Shown piece after piece: positions 1 to 8,402 of a DNA stretch of 64,000 bases (its first letter is position 1; every line of letters starts with the position of its first letter). A model generated the notes under the pieces. It was given only the letters and a program-made list of their open reading frames with translations, ran no database searches and was not told the DNA's origin. Source of the DNA: Ga0077555 sp964500805 (GTDB lineage Bacteria; Pseudomonadota; Alphaproteobacteria; Rhizobiales; Hyphomicrobiaceae); assembly GCA_964500805.1 (NCBI GenBank), contig CAZCQH010000028.1:1-64000 (forward strand). Reading direction: 5' to 3'. The translations under genes and the position numbers were made by a program.

Positions 1-562
1 CGGCTTCCTTGAAGCCTGCGTCAAGGTCACCAAGCTTGTGCTCGAGAGTGCCGGCGATGTTGGAGGGCTTGCCATCGAACTTGATGTGGTCATGAAGGAT
101 CGGCGCGCCGGGCTTGATCGCATCCGCGACGTCGATCGAGAAGGGCAGCACCTCGTACTCGACCTTGATCAGCTTCAGCGCCTCGCGGGCGACCGCCTGG
201 CTGGTAGCAGCAACGGCGGCGATCGGATGGCCGGCGAAAAGAGCCTTGCCCTGCGCCATGATGTTACGGCTCATCCAGCGCATGTCCTGGATGCCGAGCA
301 TCACCGACTTCTCGATCGGGAACGGCACCATGTCCTTCGAAGTCATCACCGCCTTGACGCCAGACAGCTTCTCGGCTGCGGACGTGTCGATCGACTTGAT
401 GATCGCGTGCGCATGCGGGCTGCGCAGCACCTTGCCCCAGAGCATGCCGGGCATTTTGGTATCAGCGGAGTAGGCGGCGCGGCCGGTCACCTTGTCCTCG
501 CCATCAGGGCGGATGGTGCGTTTGCCGATCCATTTGTTGCCGCTTGGCGCGCTGTCATTCAT
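1..562 (-). CDS. Xanthine dehydrogenase/CO dehydrogenase-family molybdopterin-binding large subunit (partial, N-terminal part)
   Basis: The first 187 codons of a gene that runs off the left edge. The reading frame starts at ATG 562 (minus strand), preceded by GGAGG about 6 bases upstream. The protein opens MNDSAPSGNKWIGKRTIRPD and continues with DGEDKVTGRAAYSADT and GKVLRSPHAHAIIKSIDTS, the typical N-terminal a/b hammerhead domain of aldehyde oxidase/xanthine dehydrogenase large subunits. 'VLRSPHAHAIIKSID' is a signature of this family. Such subunits bind Mo-cytosine dinucleotide and hydroxylate N-heterocycles, aldehydes or CO together with FAD and 2Fe-2S subunits, which are not in view. The molybdenum-binding half lies outside the window, so the substrate cannot be assigned. 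The family call is firm. Confidence 0.9.
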   Translation of the reverse strand, partial: MNDSAPSGNKWIGKRTIRPDGEDKVTGRAAYSADTKMPGMLWGKVLRSPHAHAIIKSIDTSAAEKLSGVKAVMTSKDMVPFPIEKSVMLGIQDMRWMSRNIMAQGKALFAGHPIAAVAATSQAVAREALKLIKVEYEVLPFSIDVADAIKPGAPILHDHIKFDGKPSNIAGTLEHKLGDLDAGFKEA

Positions 563-1101
563 GCGTCGATCCTCCGTCTGATCCGTGACTTGGCGTTGAG
601 TGAGCGTGACTTGAAAGTTGCGATTGTCGTGGTTTCTCGTTGCGTCTCGTGGTCTCGGGCCCGATCCTAGGGCAGGACCTGGGGCTCGCGATAGGGCTGC
701 AATCCGATATTGGCCCCGTCTCTATCAACCGTATCGTTCAAGCCTGCAAGCCCGTGCTGACTGCCGCTCGTGTCCCTGTGCGCCGGCTACTGCCTCGGCG
801 CCGCCGCCGCGTTGTTTTCAATGCGCATTCCGCCTGACCCTTTCGGGCCGGGTGCACTGTTTCGCCCCGGTTCAGCTCTGTCAATTGCGTATGCCACGCA
901 GTCCGGGCGCAACTGGACATCCAGAACCACATGCCTGATGGTTTGCCTCGAAAAATCGCGAACAAGGGCGAACAAGGGGTCAGACCCCTGACACGAGCAG
1001 CCCGAGGGCAAACCCCAGCTTCAGAGGTCAGGGGTCTGACCCCGCTCGTATCAGCATCAGAGGTCAGGGGTCTGACCCCGCTCATAACGGATAGGCAAAT
1101 C
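563..1101. other. Divergent intergenic region with a cluster of palindromic repeats
   Basis: A 539-bp gap between the start of the molybdenum hydroxylase gene (-) and the ketopantoate-reductase-like gene (+). No convincing gene was seen: the short open frames here lack family signatures and good ribosome-binding sites. Its right third holds three copies of a 17-bp palindromic repeat (listed separately). It must hold the promoters of both flanking genes, but I could not pick a clear -35/-10 pair. Confidence 0.6.
976..1086. repeat. Three copies of palindromic repeat GTCAGGGGTCTGACCCC
   Basis: The 17-mer GTCAGGGGTCTGACCCC occurs directly at 1027-1043 and 1063-1079 and inverted at 976-992. The two direct copies sit in near-identical 30-bp units (1021-1050 and 1057-1086, two mismatches), so this is a tandem plus inverted cluster. 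GGGGTC/GACCCC halves can fold into hairpins. Related sequences occur at 8945-8971 and 59149-59161. This matches REP-type intergenic palindromes seen in many proteobacteria. The cluster ends 16 bases before the next start codon. Confidence 0.85.
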
Positions 1102-2169
1102 ATGGCTGGCAAGAGGGTGGTGATCGTCGGGGCGGGGGCGGTCGGCGGCTATATCGGCGCCCACATGACCAAGGGCGGCCACGACGTCACCATGGTCGAT
1201 CCCTGGCCCGAGCACGTGGAGATCATGCGCACGCGCGGCCTGGAAATCTCGGGCATGACGCCGCAGGAGGCGTTCACCCAGAGGATGAAAGCCATCCATC
1301 TGACCGAGCTGCAGAACACGATCAAGGAGCGCCCGGTCGACATCGCGATCATCTCGGTGAAATCCTACGACACCGTCTGGGCGACGCACATGATCGCGCC
1401 CTATCTGGCGCCGGAGGGCTTCGTCGTGTCGGCCCAGAACTGCGTCAACGAGGAGCGGATCGCAGGCGTGGTCGGCTGGGGGAAAGTGGTCGGCTGCATG
1501 GTCGGCAACAACTACGCGGTCGACCTCTACGAGCCGGGTAAAATTCGCCGCACGATGCCCAAGACCGGCCAGGTCGCTTCGCTGGAGGTGGGCGAGGTGC
1601 ACGGGCGCATCACGCCGCGGATCGAGGAATTGGCCGAGATGCTGCAATCCGTCGACAAGGCCAAGACGACAACCAATCTCTGGGGCGTCAGGTGGTCGAA
1701 GCTCTGCGTCAACGGCATGCGAAATGGCGTATCGGCGGCGACCGGTTTGGGCGGCAACGAGCGGGATGGGCATGATCGCATCCGCCGGGTGGTGATCAAG
1801 CTGGCGGGTGAATCGGTGCGCGTCGGGCGGGCGCTCGGCTACGAGCTCGAGAAGATTGCGGGAGTCGAGCCGGATCTCTACGTGAAGGCCGCGGACAACG
1901 AGCCGGAGTCCCTGAAGAGGCTCGAGGAGATCATGATCGCCGGCACCAAAGGTACCGCGCGCAGCGACCTGCAGCGCCCATCGATGGCGCAGGACATCGC
2001 CAAGGGCCGGCGCACCGAGATCGACTTCATGAACGGCTATATCGCGGCCCAGGGCGCTTCGGTCGGCACGGTAGCGCCGACGCATGCCGCGCTGACCAAG
2101 ATCGTGCAGCAAGTCGAGCGCAACCAGCTCCAGGCCAAGCCGGAGAACCTGTTCGGTCTGACCAATTGA
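1102..2169 (+). CDS. Ketopantoate reductase (PanE/ApbA) family oxidoreductase
   Basis: 355 residues. The N-terminal Rossmann motif GAGAVGG lies at residues 10-16. The family's functional residues are visible: Lys87 in SVKSYDT, Asn113 in AQNCVN, and the C-terminal domain lysine Lys200 in WSKLCVN. The family reduces 2-oxo acids with NADPH; true PanE makes D-pantoate for CoA synthesis. This protein is longer than PanE (about 300 residues) and its neighbour is a CitE-like lyase, so a catabolic role on another branched 2-keto acid is as likely as pantoate synthesis. The frame is open upstream of ATG 1102, but the family's N-terminus (MAGKRVVIVGAG) fixes the start. The stop is followed by a hairpin at 2181-2200. 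Confidence 0.85.
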   Translation: MAGKRVVIVGAGAVGGYIGAHMTKGGHDVTMVDPWPEHVEIMRTRGLEISGMTPQEAFTQRMKAIHLTELQNTIKERPVDIAIISVKSYDTVWATHMIAPYLAPEGFVVSAQNCVNEERIAGVVGWGKVVGCMVGNNYAVDLYEPGKIRRTMPKTGQVASLEVGEVHGRITPRIEELAEMLQSVDKAKTTTNLWGVRWSKLCVNGMRNGVSAATGLGGNERDGHDRIRRVVIKLAGESVRVGRALGYELEKIAGVEPDLYVKAADNEPESLKRLEEIMIAGTKGTARSDLQRPSMAQDIAKGRRTEIDFMNGYIAAQGASVGTVAPTHAALTKIVQQVERNQLQAKPENLFGLTN

Positions 2170-2180
2170 TTCCGTTTCGG

Positions 2181-2200
2181 TGCCTGGCACCAGCCAGGCA
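2181..2200. repeat. Perfect hairpin TGCCTGGC-ACCA-GCCAGGCA
   Basis: An 8-bp perfect stem with a 4-base loop, 12 bp after the stop of the ketopantoate-reductase-like gene and 23 bp before the lyase start. No U-tract follows, so it is more likely a REP-type palindrome or mRNA-stabilising hairpin than a strong terminator. A related imperfect copy is at 45021-45040. Confidence 0.6.
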
Positions 2201-2223
2201 TGGAGTAGAGCAAGGATCCCCCA

Positions 2224-3132
2224 ATGACTTCCACCCCCCGCGAACTCCCCGTCTGGCGCTCGCTGCTGTTCGTGCCCGTCAACGTGCCGAAGTTCGTCGA
2301 AACGGCGCACACGCGCGGCTCCGATGCGATCATCCTCGATCTCGAGGACAGCGTGCCGCCGGCTGAAAAGGCCAACGCACGTACGATGATCCAGGCTGCC
2401 GCGCCGAAGGTCTCGCAGTCGGGCCAGGACGTGGTGGTGCGCATAAACCAGCCGCTGGAGCTGGCGGTGCGTGACATCGAGGCGGCGGTTTCGCCGGCGA
2501 TCCACACGCTGATGCTGCCGAAAATCGACAGCGCGGGGCATGTGCGCCTGCTGGCGGAGCTGGTTGATCGTATCGAGGCGCAGAAGGGCATGCGGGTGGG
2601 GCATACCAAGTTCATGGCGTTGATCGAGACGCCGGCCGCATTCGCGCGGACGGAGGAGATCGCGGCTGCGCATCCGCGGCTGATCTCCATCAGCCTGGGC
2701 TCGGAAGACTTCGCCATGGAGATTGGCGGTGAGCCAGCGACGGATGTGCTGTTCTATCCGAAGCAGCGTGTGGCGGTTGCTGCCGTCGCCAACGGCCTGA
2801 TGCCGATGGGCGTGATCGGGTCTGTGGCCGACTTCAAGGATCTGGACGGCTATCGCGCTTCGGCGCGGCTGGCGCGGCGGTTGGGCTTTCGCGGCTCATC
2901 GTGCATCCACCCGAACCATGTGGCGATCCTCAACGAGGAATTCGGACCGAAGGCAAAAGAGATCGAGTGGGCCCATCGGGTCATCGATGTCTACAATAAG
3001 GCCAAAGCCGAAGGCCGGGCCTCGATTCAGCTCGACGGCAAGATGATCGACATTCCGATTGTGGTGCGCGCCGAGCGCATTCTCGAGCAGGCGCGCCGCA
3101 TCGAGGAGCGCGCGAAGCGGCGGAAGGCTTAG
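2224..3132 (+). CDS. HpcH/HpaI-CitE family CoA-ester lyase/aldolase
   Basis: 302 residues. It matches the citrate lyase beta/malyl-CoA lyase family: ILDLEDSVPP (residues 37-46; acidic Mg2+ site), Arg73 in VVRINQP, Glu135 in ALIETP and GSEDF (159-163), which form the metal and CoA-ester site. The family cleaves or condenses 3-hydroxyacyl-CoA esters such as citramalyl-, malyl- or beta-methylmalyl-CoA. There are no CitF/CitD partners, so it is not part of citrate lyase. It follows the ketopantoate-reductase-like gene by 54 bp on the same strand and could be cotranscribed. The exact substrate is unknown. Confidence 0.88.
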   Translation: MTSTPRELPVWRSLLFVPVNVPKFVETAHTRGSDAIILDLEDSVPPAEKANARTMIQAAAPKVSQSGQDVVVRINQPLELAVRDIEAAVSPAIHTLMLPKIDSAGHVRLLAELVDRIEAQKGMRVGHTKFMALIETPAAFARTEEIAAAHPRLISISLGSEDFAMEIGGEPATDVLFYPKQRVAVAAVANGLMPMGVIGSVADFKDLDGYRASARLARRLGFRGSSCIHPNHVAILNEEFGPKAKEIEWAHRVIDVYNKAKAEGRASIQLDGKMIDIPIVVRAERILEQARRIEERAKRRKA

Positions 3133-3343
3133 GATCGGGGCCCCCGGGGCGGGGGCTCGCTCACCAGCTCAAACCCTAAGCAGGGTCGATCGCCGCGTGG
3201 GGGGCCGGCCGCGATCCCAGCTCGCGATCGTGCCGAGGTGCTGCGACCGCGCGATGCGAGGAACCGACGCTGCATCACCTTGTCTTCGCCATCATCGCAG
3301 CTATGAGAGGTCATGACACTTCTGTGACAAGGGTGGCTCTGAC
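3133..3343. other. Intergenic gap, no feature recognised
   Basis: 211 bp between the lyase and the membrane sulfatase-like gene. It begins with a GC-rich run (GGGGCCCCCGGGGC at about 3137-3150) that could fold, but there is no clear terminator tail. The sulfatase gene's promoter is probably here. Confidence 0.4.
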
Positions 3344-5056
3344 GTGTTGAAGGTCGCGGATCACGCGAAGGTATGTGCAGCGGCTGCGCATCACACCTCG
3401 CGCCGGCACATGATCGCCATCGCCCTGCTCGTGTTGCTCCAGTTGGCGGCGCTCGGCGTCCTGGTCGCGACGGAGTCGCGCTGGGAGCCGCGCCTTGCAT
3501 TCCTTCTCGGGTGGGGCTTCTTCAATTTCGGGTGGATGTTTCTGTTGCGGCGACCAGTGATGGCGTCAGCGCTGTCGCTGGCGTTTCTTGTGCTGCTGTT
3601 GCTGCTCTCGCGCTTCAAGCACGACATCTTGCTGATGACGGTGAACTTCGTCGATCTGATGCTGATCGACACGGACACCTTTGCTTTCCTGATGATGATC
3701 TTTCCCCAGCTTGGCTGGAAGGCTGCGGCAGGGGTCGCACTCGTCATCAGCCTGCTGGGGGCGATCTGGTGCTTCGATGTGCTGCGGGTGGGGCGGAAAC
3801 TTGCGGCAGGCTGCTCGGCGGCCTGTCTCGCCGGACTGGTGACGCTGTCGCTGCTCGTTCCGAGCGACCCGTGGGAGGAGTTCTACGCGGAGAACTACTT
3901 CTCCAAGTACGCGCGCTCGGCGGTCACCGCACTGACCGACCTCGTTACACGAGGCATTCTCGATTCGGATGCCAAAGCCAATGCGGCGGCTGCGCTGCCG
4001 GCCACAGCGCCCTGCACGCTGCAGAAAAAGCCGCCGCACATTCTGCTGATTCATGACGAGTCCAGCTTCGACATTCGCGCGCTGCCCGGAGTGAGGGTGC
4101 CGGAGGGCTATGGCGAATACTTCAACTCGAGCGATGGCAAGAGCCGAACGTTGCTTGTCGAGGGTCCCGGGGGCCCCAGCTGGTATACCGAGTACAATGT
4201 CGTGACCGGGCTTTCGGCCCGCTCGTTCGGGCGGTTCATCGATTTCGTGACGCGCATCGCGGCGGGGCGCGTTGAGCGCGGACTGCCGCGGACACTCGCC
4301 AACTGCGGGTTCGAGACCTTCACGCTTTATCCGATGTACGGCTCGTTCCTCTCGGCAGAGCGGTTCCACAAAACGGCCGGTACGGAAAGGTTTCTCGACT
4401 CGCGGGCGCTCGGCGCCGCATTCCAGGACACCGACGGGTTCTATTTCAATGCGGCGGCTGACGTGATCAAGCGCGAGCGAGGCAAAGGCCGGCCGCTCTA
4501 TCTTCACGTCTACACGGCGCAGAACCATTTTCCATGGACGTTCCGATTCCGCCCGGATCTGGCGCCCGAGTGGAAGGACCCAGGCAATCGTGCGGATGTC
4601 GACGAGTATCTCAGACGCCAGCACCTGACGAAGGTCGACTATGCGGCCTTTCTGGAGCGCTTGATGACGGAGTTTCCGGAGGAATCGTTCTTGATCGTGC
4701 GGTTCGGCGACCACCAGCCGTACTTTGCGCGATCGATGATCGATCCGGCACAGGACGACAGCATGCTGGTGCGCCGCATCGCGGCCGGCGATCCGCGTTT
4801 CCTCAAAACATACTATGCGATCGATACGATCAACTTCACGCCGCGCAGCGTGGAGCTGGCGATCGACAACCTGGATGCGCCTTATCTGCCGCTCATTCTT
4901 CTGGAGGTGGCCGGCGTGCCGCTCGATGCCTCATTTGCAGAGCAGAAGACAATTCTGGTCCGGTGCAAAGGGCTGTTCTTCCGATGCAATGGGGGTGCCG
5001 AGGCGCGCCGGTTCAATCGCCAGCTGATCGATGCGGGATTGATCAAGGGGCTTTGA
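3344..5056 (+). CDS. Membrane-anchored sulfatase/LTA-synthase-like alkaline phosphatase superfamily protein
   Basis: 570 residues from GTG 3344; ATG 3410 (MIAIALLVLLQL) directly before the first membrane segment is an equally good start. The N-terminal ~170 residues hold about five hydrophobic helices (roughly 23-42, 50-68, 73-90, 110-142, 152-172). The C-terminal half is a periplasmic sulfatase-fold domain: IHDES (236-240, metal ligands), a likely nucleophile in GGPSWYTE (Ser279 or Thr282), LHVYTAQNHFPW, and the metal motif GDHQP (455-459). Relatives transfer phosphoglycerol or phosphoethanolamine to membrane glycans (LtaS, OpgB, cyclic-glucan modifying enzymes). The fold assignment is firm and the transferred group unknown. 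Confidence 0.8.
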   Translation: MLKVADHAKVCAAAAHHTSRRHMIAIALLVLLQLAALGVLVATESRWEPRLAFLLGWGFFNFGWMFLLRRPVMASALSLAFLVLLLLLSRFKHDILLMTVNFVDLMLIDTDTFAFLMMIFPQLGWKAAAGVALVISLLGAIWCFDVLRVGRKLAAGCSAACLAGLVTLSLLVPSDPWEEFYAENYFSKYARSAVTALTDLVTRGILDSDAKANAAAALPATAPCTLQKKPPHILLIHDESSFDIRALPGVRVPEGYGEYFNSSDGKSRTLLVEGPGGPSWYTEYNVVTGLSARSFGRFIDFVTRIAAGRVERGLPRTLANCGFETFTLYPMYGSFLSAERFHKTAGTERFLDSRALGAAFQDTDGFYFNAAADVIKRERGKGRPLYLHVYTAQNHFPWTFRFRPDLAPEWKDPGNRADVDEYLRRQHLTKVDYAAFLERLMTEFPEESFLIVRFGDHQPYFARSMIDPAQDDSMLVRRIAAGDPRFLKTYYAIDTINFTPRSVELAIDNLDAPYLPLILLEVAGVPLDASFAEQKTILVRCKGLFFRCNGGAEARRFNRQLIDAGLIKGL

Positions 5057-5090
5057 AGTGCGTGCGGAGGCGCGGCCTGAAGGGCCACCA

Positions 5091-5254
5091 CGTAGGTCGG
5101 AGTGAGCGGGCCACCGGATGGTTCGGCGTGAGCACGGCTTGTAATCCCGCGAAGTCCGACAACCGGGAGCACCGAGATCGAAGCTGTCGGACTTCGCGGG
5201 AACGGCCACTGTGCAGTCACGCACAATCAGGTGGCCCGCTCACTCCGACCTACG
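5091..5254. repeat. 164-bp inverted-repeat element (copy 1)
   Basis: Bounded by perfect 25-bp inverted repeats at 5091-5115 and 5230-5254 (outer end CGTAGGTCGGAGTGAGCGGG), with a second perfect 15-bp inverted pair inside (CCCGCGAAGTCCGAC at 5146-5160 and its complement at 5186-5200). The whole unit can form a long double hairpin. It lies between convergent genes (sulfatase-like and coaA), so it may also act as a bidirectional terminator. The same outer and inner repeats recur at 37211-37624. No coding sequence; looks like a MITE or composite REP element. Confidence 0.88.
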
Positions 5255-5272
5255 GCCCGCAGTCCTTCGTTT

Positions 5273-6304
5273 TCACAGCCGCCGTAGGGAGACGCTTTCG
5301 ATACGGTGATTGGGGCCTTTGCTCAGGATCAAGCGGGAACGCTGGCGCGTGGGCAGTATGTTCTCGTCGAGGTTCACCCGGTTGATGGTGCTCCAGATCT
5401 CGAGTGCGCGAGCGCGTGCGGCCTCATCAGTGAGCGAGGCGTAGCGGTGGAAGTAGGCTGCGGGGTCGCGAAACGCGGTGCGGCGCAAACGCATGAAGCG
5501 CTCGACGTACCAGGACTCGATCACTTCGGGGTCGGCATCGATGTAGATCGAAAAGTCAAAGAAGTCCGAGACGAAGGGGATGGCCTCGCCGCCCTTCGGC
5601 AGGCGCGCCGGCTGCAGCACGTTGAGGCCCTCGACGATCAGGATGTCGGGCCGGTCGACGATGGCGATCTGCCCTGGAATGATATCGTAATGGAAGTGCG
5701 AATAGACCGGTGCCTCGACCTTCTCCTTGCCTGATTTCACGTCGGCGAGAAAGTTCAGGAGGCGGGCTGTGTCGAAGCTCTCGGGAAAGCCCTTGCGGTG
5801 CATCAGGCCGCGCTGCTCGAGCTCGCGGTTGGGCCACAGGAACCCGTCGGTGGTGATGAGATCGACCCGTGGATGGTCGGGCCATCGAGCCAGGAGTGCC
5901 TTCAGCACGCGCGCCGTGGTGCTCTTGCCGACGGCGACAGAACCGGCGCAACCTATGATGAAAGGCACCTTGCCGTCGCGGTGGCCGAGGAACTTCGCAG
6001 AGGCGTGGTGCAGCTCCTGAGCAGCGGCAACGTAGAGATTGAGGAGGCGTGAGAGCGGCAGGTAGATTTGCTCGACCTCTTCGAGAGAAAGCTCCTCGAT
6101 AATGCCCGAGAGCGCTTCGAGATCGCGTTGAACGAGCGTCATCGGCGTGTCGGCGCGCAGACGTGCCCATTCAGCGCGGGTGAAATGACGGTATGGCGAA
6201 AACTGGAGCCCCGCCGGCCGCGCGGGTGCACTGCCGCTGCCCTGCCCCGGCTCAAGTATGTCGCGCACGCCTGACTTCTCCGGTTTTTCCGGCCTCTGTT
6301 GCAT
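5273..6304 (-). CDS. coaA: Pantothenate kinase, type I
   Basis: 343 residues. It phosphorylates pantothenate with ATP, the first committed step of CoA synthesis in the cytoplasm. P-loop GSVAVGKST is at 121-129, followed by LITTDGFLWPN, KGFPESFD and YDIIPGQ, all signatures of bacterial type I CoaA. It is about 30 residues longer than E. coli CoaA because of a Pro/Gly-rich N-terminal extension. ATG 6304 was chosen because AAGGATCG lies just upstream and it begins 11 bp after the hisE stop; earlier in-frame starts would overlap hisE. The hisE-coaA order is the usual one in Hyphomicrobiales. Confidence 0.95.
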   Translation of the reverse strand: MQQRPEKPEKSGVRDILEPGQGSGSAPARPAGLQFSPYRHFTRAEWARLRADTPMTLVQRDLEALSGIIEELSLEEVEQIYLPLSRLLNLYVAAAQELHHASAKFLGHRDGKVPFIIGCAGSVAVGKSTTARVLKALLARWPDHPRVDLITTDGFLWPNRELEQRGLMHRKGFPESFDTARLLNFLADVKSGKEKVEAPVYSHFHYDIIPGQIAIVDRPDILIVEGLNVLQPARLPKGGEAIPFVSDFFDFSIYIDADPEVIESWYVERFMRLRRTAFRDPAAYFHRYASLTDEAARARALEIWSTINRVNLDENILPTRQRSRLILSKGPNHRIESVSLRRL

Positions 6305-6315
6305 CGTGACGATCC

Positions 6316-6639
6316 TTACGTCTTCATCCTGGACGCCTTTTCGGCGAGGCCCGACTGTCCCATGCGGTCCTCCAGCACGTGCAAGACGTCCTCGAGGGCA
6401 ATGCCGCGCGCCTCGAGCAGGACCAGCAGATGATAGATGAGGTCGGCCGCTTCGGCCTTCAGCTCTGCATCGGTTTGGTGAACGCCAGCGATGACAGCCT
6501 CGACGGCCTCCTCGCCGAGCTTCTTCGCGCACTTCTCGGGACCGGCGTCGAGCAGTTGGCGCGTGTAGGATTGGCCCGCGCTACTTGCGCGGCGGTCCTT
6601 GATGGTTCGAGCCAATCGCTCGAGCGTGTTGGCGGGCAT
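6316..6639 (-). CDS. hisE: Phosphoribosyl-ATP diphosphatase
   Basis: 107 residues from ATG 6639, the normal HisE length, with AGGACG upstream. It hydrolyses phosphoribosyl-ATP to phosphoribosyl-AMP in histidine biosynthesis. The MazG-like core is clear: KKLGEEAVEAVIAG and AADLIYHLLVLLEARGI, giving the EExxE...ExxD metal-binding pattern. A longer in-frame start exists at 6741 but adds a tail without homology. Cotranscribed with coaA 11 bp downstream. The other his genes are not in view. Confidence 0.95.
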   Translation of the reverse strand: MPANTLERLARTIKDRRASSAGQSYTRQLLDAGPEKCAKKLGEEAVEAVIAGVHQTDAELKAEAADLIYHLLVLLEARGIALEDVLHVLEDRMGQSGLAEKASRMKT

Positions 6640-6765
6640 GGCACTCACGTCCTGACTGGGCCTGGCTAGGCGGGTGCTAGCGGCGTCTTTGCAGCCAGTA
6701 TAGCCGATCGTGAGACCGCATGTTGTGGCGTCAAGGCGCAAGACAGGGCCGATATGCAGGAAGCA

Positions 6766-7662
6766 TCACCCCAGCACGTCCCGGGCCACGCGGAAGGTAT
6801 TTGCGTAGGCGTCAACGCTGTCGGTGATGGGCTCGGCGTAGCCACCGCCGATGGCGATCGCGACCGGCAGGCCCCGGAGCCGGCAGTACTCGAACACCAT
6901 ACGATCGCGCTCGGCGAGGCCGTCGTGGGTGAGTGCCAGGCGGCCGAGGCGGTCCTGTTGCAGCGGGTCGACGCCGGACAGGTACAGCAGCAACTCCGGG
7001 CGGAAGGCATCGATGCGGGGCAAAATGTCAGCGAGTGCATGCAGGTAGGCGTCGTCCTCGGTGCCGTCGGGGAGATCGATGTCGATGACGGAGGGCACGC
7101 GGCGGTAGGGGAAATTCTTGGCGCCGTGAAGTGAAACCGTGAGCACACGCGGCTCATCCTTCAGAATGGCCGCATTGCCGTCGCCCTGGTGCACGTCGAC
7201 GTCAAGGAGAGCAATGCGGGTGACGCGCCCTTCGGCGAGCATGGCGAGCGCCGCCGCGGCGAGATCGTTGAACACGCAAAATCCGGAGCCGAATTCGCGA
7301 TGTGCGTGGTGGGTGCCGCCGGCGAGCTGGCCGGAGAGACCGGTTTCGAGCGCGTCTCGGGCGGCGGCGATGGAGCCACCGACTGTCGCCCATGAGCGAC
7401 GGGCCAGCGCTTCGCTCCAGGGAAGGCCGATGCGCCGCATCGCGTCCTTGTCGATGGTGCCATTGCTGATGGCGTCGACGTAGGCTGCTGAATGAGCACG
7501 GAGCAATTCCTCACGTGTGGCAGGGGGCGACGGGTTCAGCCAGTCGGCGGGGAGGATGGCCTCGCGCAGGATCGCCTCGCGCAGCAGGCGATACTTCGAC
7601 GCCGGGAAACGGTGGCCCGGCGGCACGGGCGGGGCTTCGATGGCGGGATAGTAGAAGCGCAC
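6766..7662 (-). CDS. Histone deacetylase-family protein (HDAC11-like zinc amidohydrolase)
   Basis: 298 residues from GTG 7662. All catalytic elements of the HDAC superfamily are present: the His pair at 118-119 (GGTHHAHREFGSGFCVFND), zinc ligands Asp156 and His158 (DVDVHQGDG) and Asp232 (SGVDPLQQDRLG), and the catalytic Tyr275 in GGGY. Bacterial members deacetylate acetyl-lysine, acetylpolyamines or related amides; this short form without extra domains resembles the class IV/HDAC11 type. A tandem duplication REAILREAIL is seen at 28-37. It lies 126 bp upstream of hisE on the same strand and could lead that transcript. Substrate unknown. Confidence 0.88.
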   Translation of the reverse strand: MRFYYPAIEAPPVPPGHRFPASKYRLLREAILREAILPADWLNPSPPATREELLRAHSAAYVDAISNGTIDKDAMRRIGLPWSEALARRSWATVGGSIAAARDALETGLSGQLAGGTHHAHREFGSGFCVFNDLAAAALAMLAEGRVTRIALLDVDVHQGDGNAAILKDEPRVLTVSLHGAKNFPYRRVPSVIDIDLPDGTEDDAYLHALADILPRIDAFRPELLLYLSGVDPLQQDRLGRLALTHDGLAERDRMVFEYCRLRGLPVAIAIGGGYAEPITDSVDAYANTFRVARDVLG

Positions 7663-7744
7663 GTGGGGCCTTCATCGAGGGTCGCACAATCTACGCGTAC
7701 CTGCGGTTTACGCTCAACTCATCGCATGGGATTGGTAGTCCGCG

Positions 7745-8212
7745 CTATCTGCAGCGGGGCTCCGGCTCGCAAGTGCAGCCGCGGGAGCACCGGCGCACGA
7801 TCTGGTCGCAGCCGCGCTCGGGTGTCCACACGCCGGTGGTGATCACGAGGATCCTGTTGCGGCAGCTGCACGCCTGGGCACATCGCGGCCAAGGCTGCTT
7901 CGGCAAGATCGGATCCACCGGCGCGCGGGCCGGCTCACCTGTGCAGCGGCCTGCGAGGCACTGGCCGCTGCAGGGAATTCGGCTTTCCTCGACGGTCCGG
8001 CAGGAGCCGGTGCAGATGCTGCGCGCGGTGACCACGGCATTGCCGGAGCAGTAGGTGTAGGACCGGCCACCGTCACGGCACTGGATGTCGGCCGTACAGG
8101 ATTGGGCACGAACGGCGGAGGAAAACACCGCGAAGCCGCATAGCATCATCAAGACAGCAGCTGCGAAAATGACCGGCGTTTGGACGGTTGTAACAGCTCG
8201 AGCGCGTGGCAT
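7745..8212 (-). CDS. Cys-rich secreted protein, unknown function
   Basis: 155 residues from ATG 8212 (MPRARAVTTVQ...). An N-terminal signal peptide has a hydrophobic core (VIFAAAVLMMLCGFAVF) and a likely cleavage site after VRA. The mature part of about 118 residues has 16 cysteines, an even number, in short-spaced patterns such as CTGSC, CSGQC, CAQACSC and CSRGCTC, suggesting a small disulfide-knotted periplasmic or exported protein. I do not recognise the family. The next gene is divergent; no partner is evident. The start is chosen because it directly precedes the signal peptide; the frame is open further upstream. Confidence 0.7.
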   Translation of the reverse strand: MPRARAVTTVQTPVIFAAAVLMMLCGFAVFSSAVRAQSCTADIQCRDGGRSYTYCSGNAVVTARSICTGSCRTVEESRIPCSGQCLAGRCTGEPARAPVDPILPKQPWPRCAQACSCRNRILVITTGVWTPERGCDQIVRRCSRGCTCEPEPRCR

Positions 8213-8402
8213 GATGTGCTCGCGTGTGCTTGCGGGGTTAGGCGAGGCCCTTGGCTTGTCGCCACCATACTGCACGTGTGTTCCCCCGGCACACACGATT
8301 TGATCTTGCTACCGCGTTACGGCATTCGCCGGAAGCACGGAACGAAGATGGCGCGTCAACCGTTTTACTTTTTAAACCTTTGTCATGTTTCAGGAGCCGG
8401 CC

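Noticed and set aside
618..1101. Short open frames in the first intergenic region
   Set aside because: Overlapping frames on both strands with basic, low-similarity translations and repeat-derived codons; none has a good start context.
1057..2673. A long minus-strand open frame (538 codons) across the ketopantoate-reductase-like and lyase genes
   Set aside because: It is antisense to two genes with clear family motifs; its translation is Arg/His-rich with no domain signature, a common artefact of GC-rich coding DNA.
5273..6532. Longer coaA starting at 6532
   Set aside because: It would overlap hisE by more than 200 bp and add sequence antisense to nothing conserved; ATG 6304 has a better ribosome-binding site.
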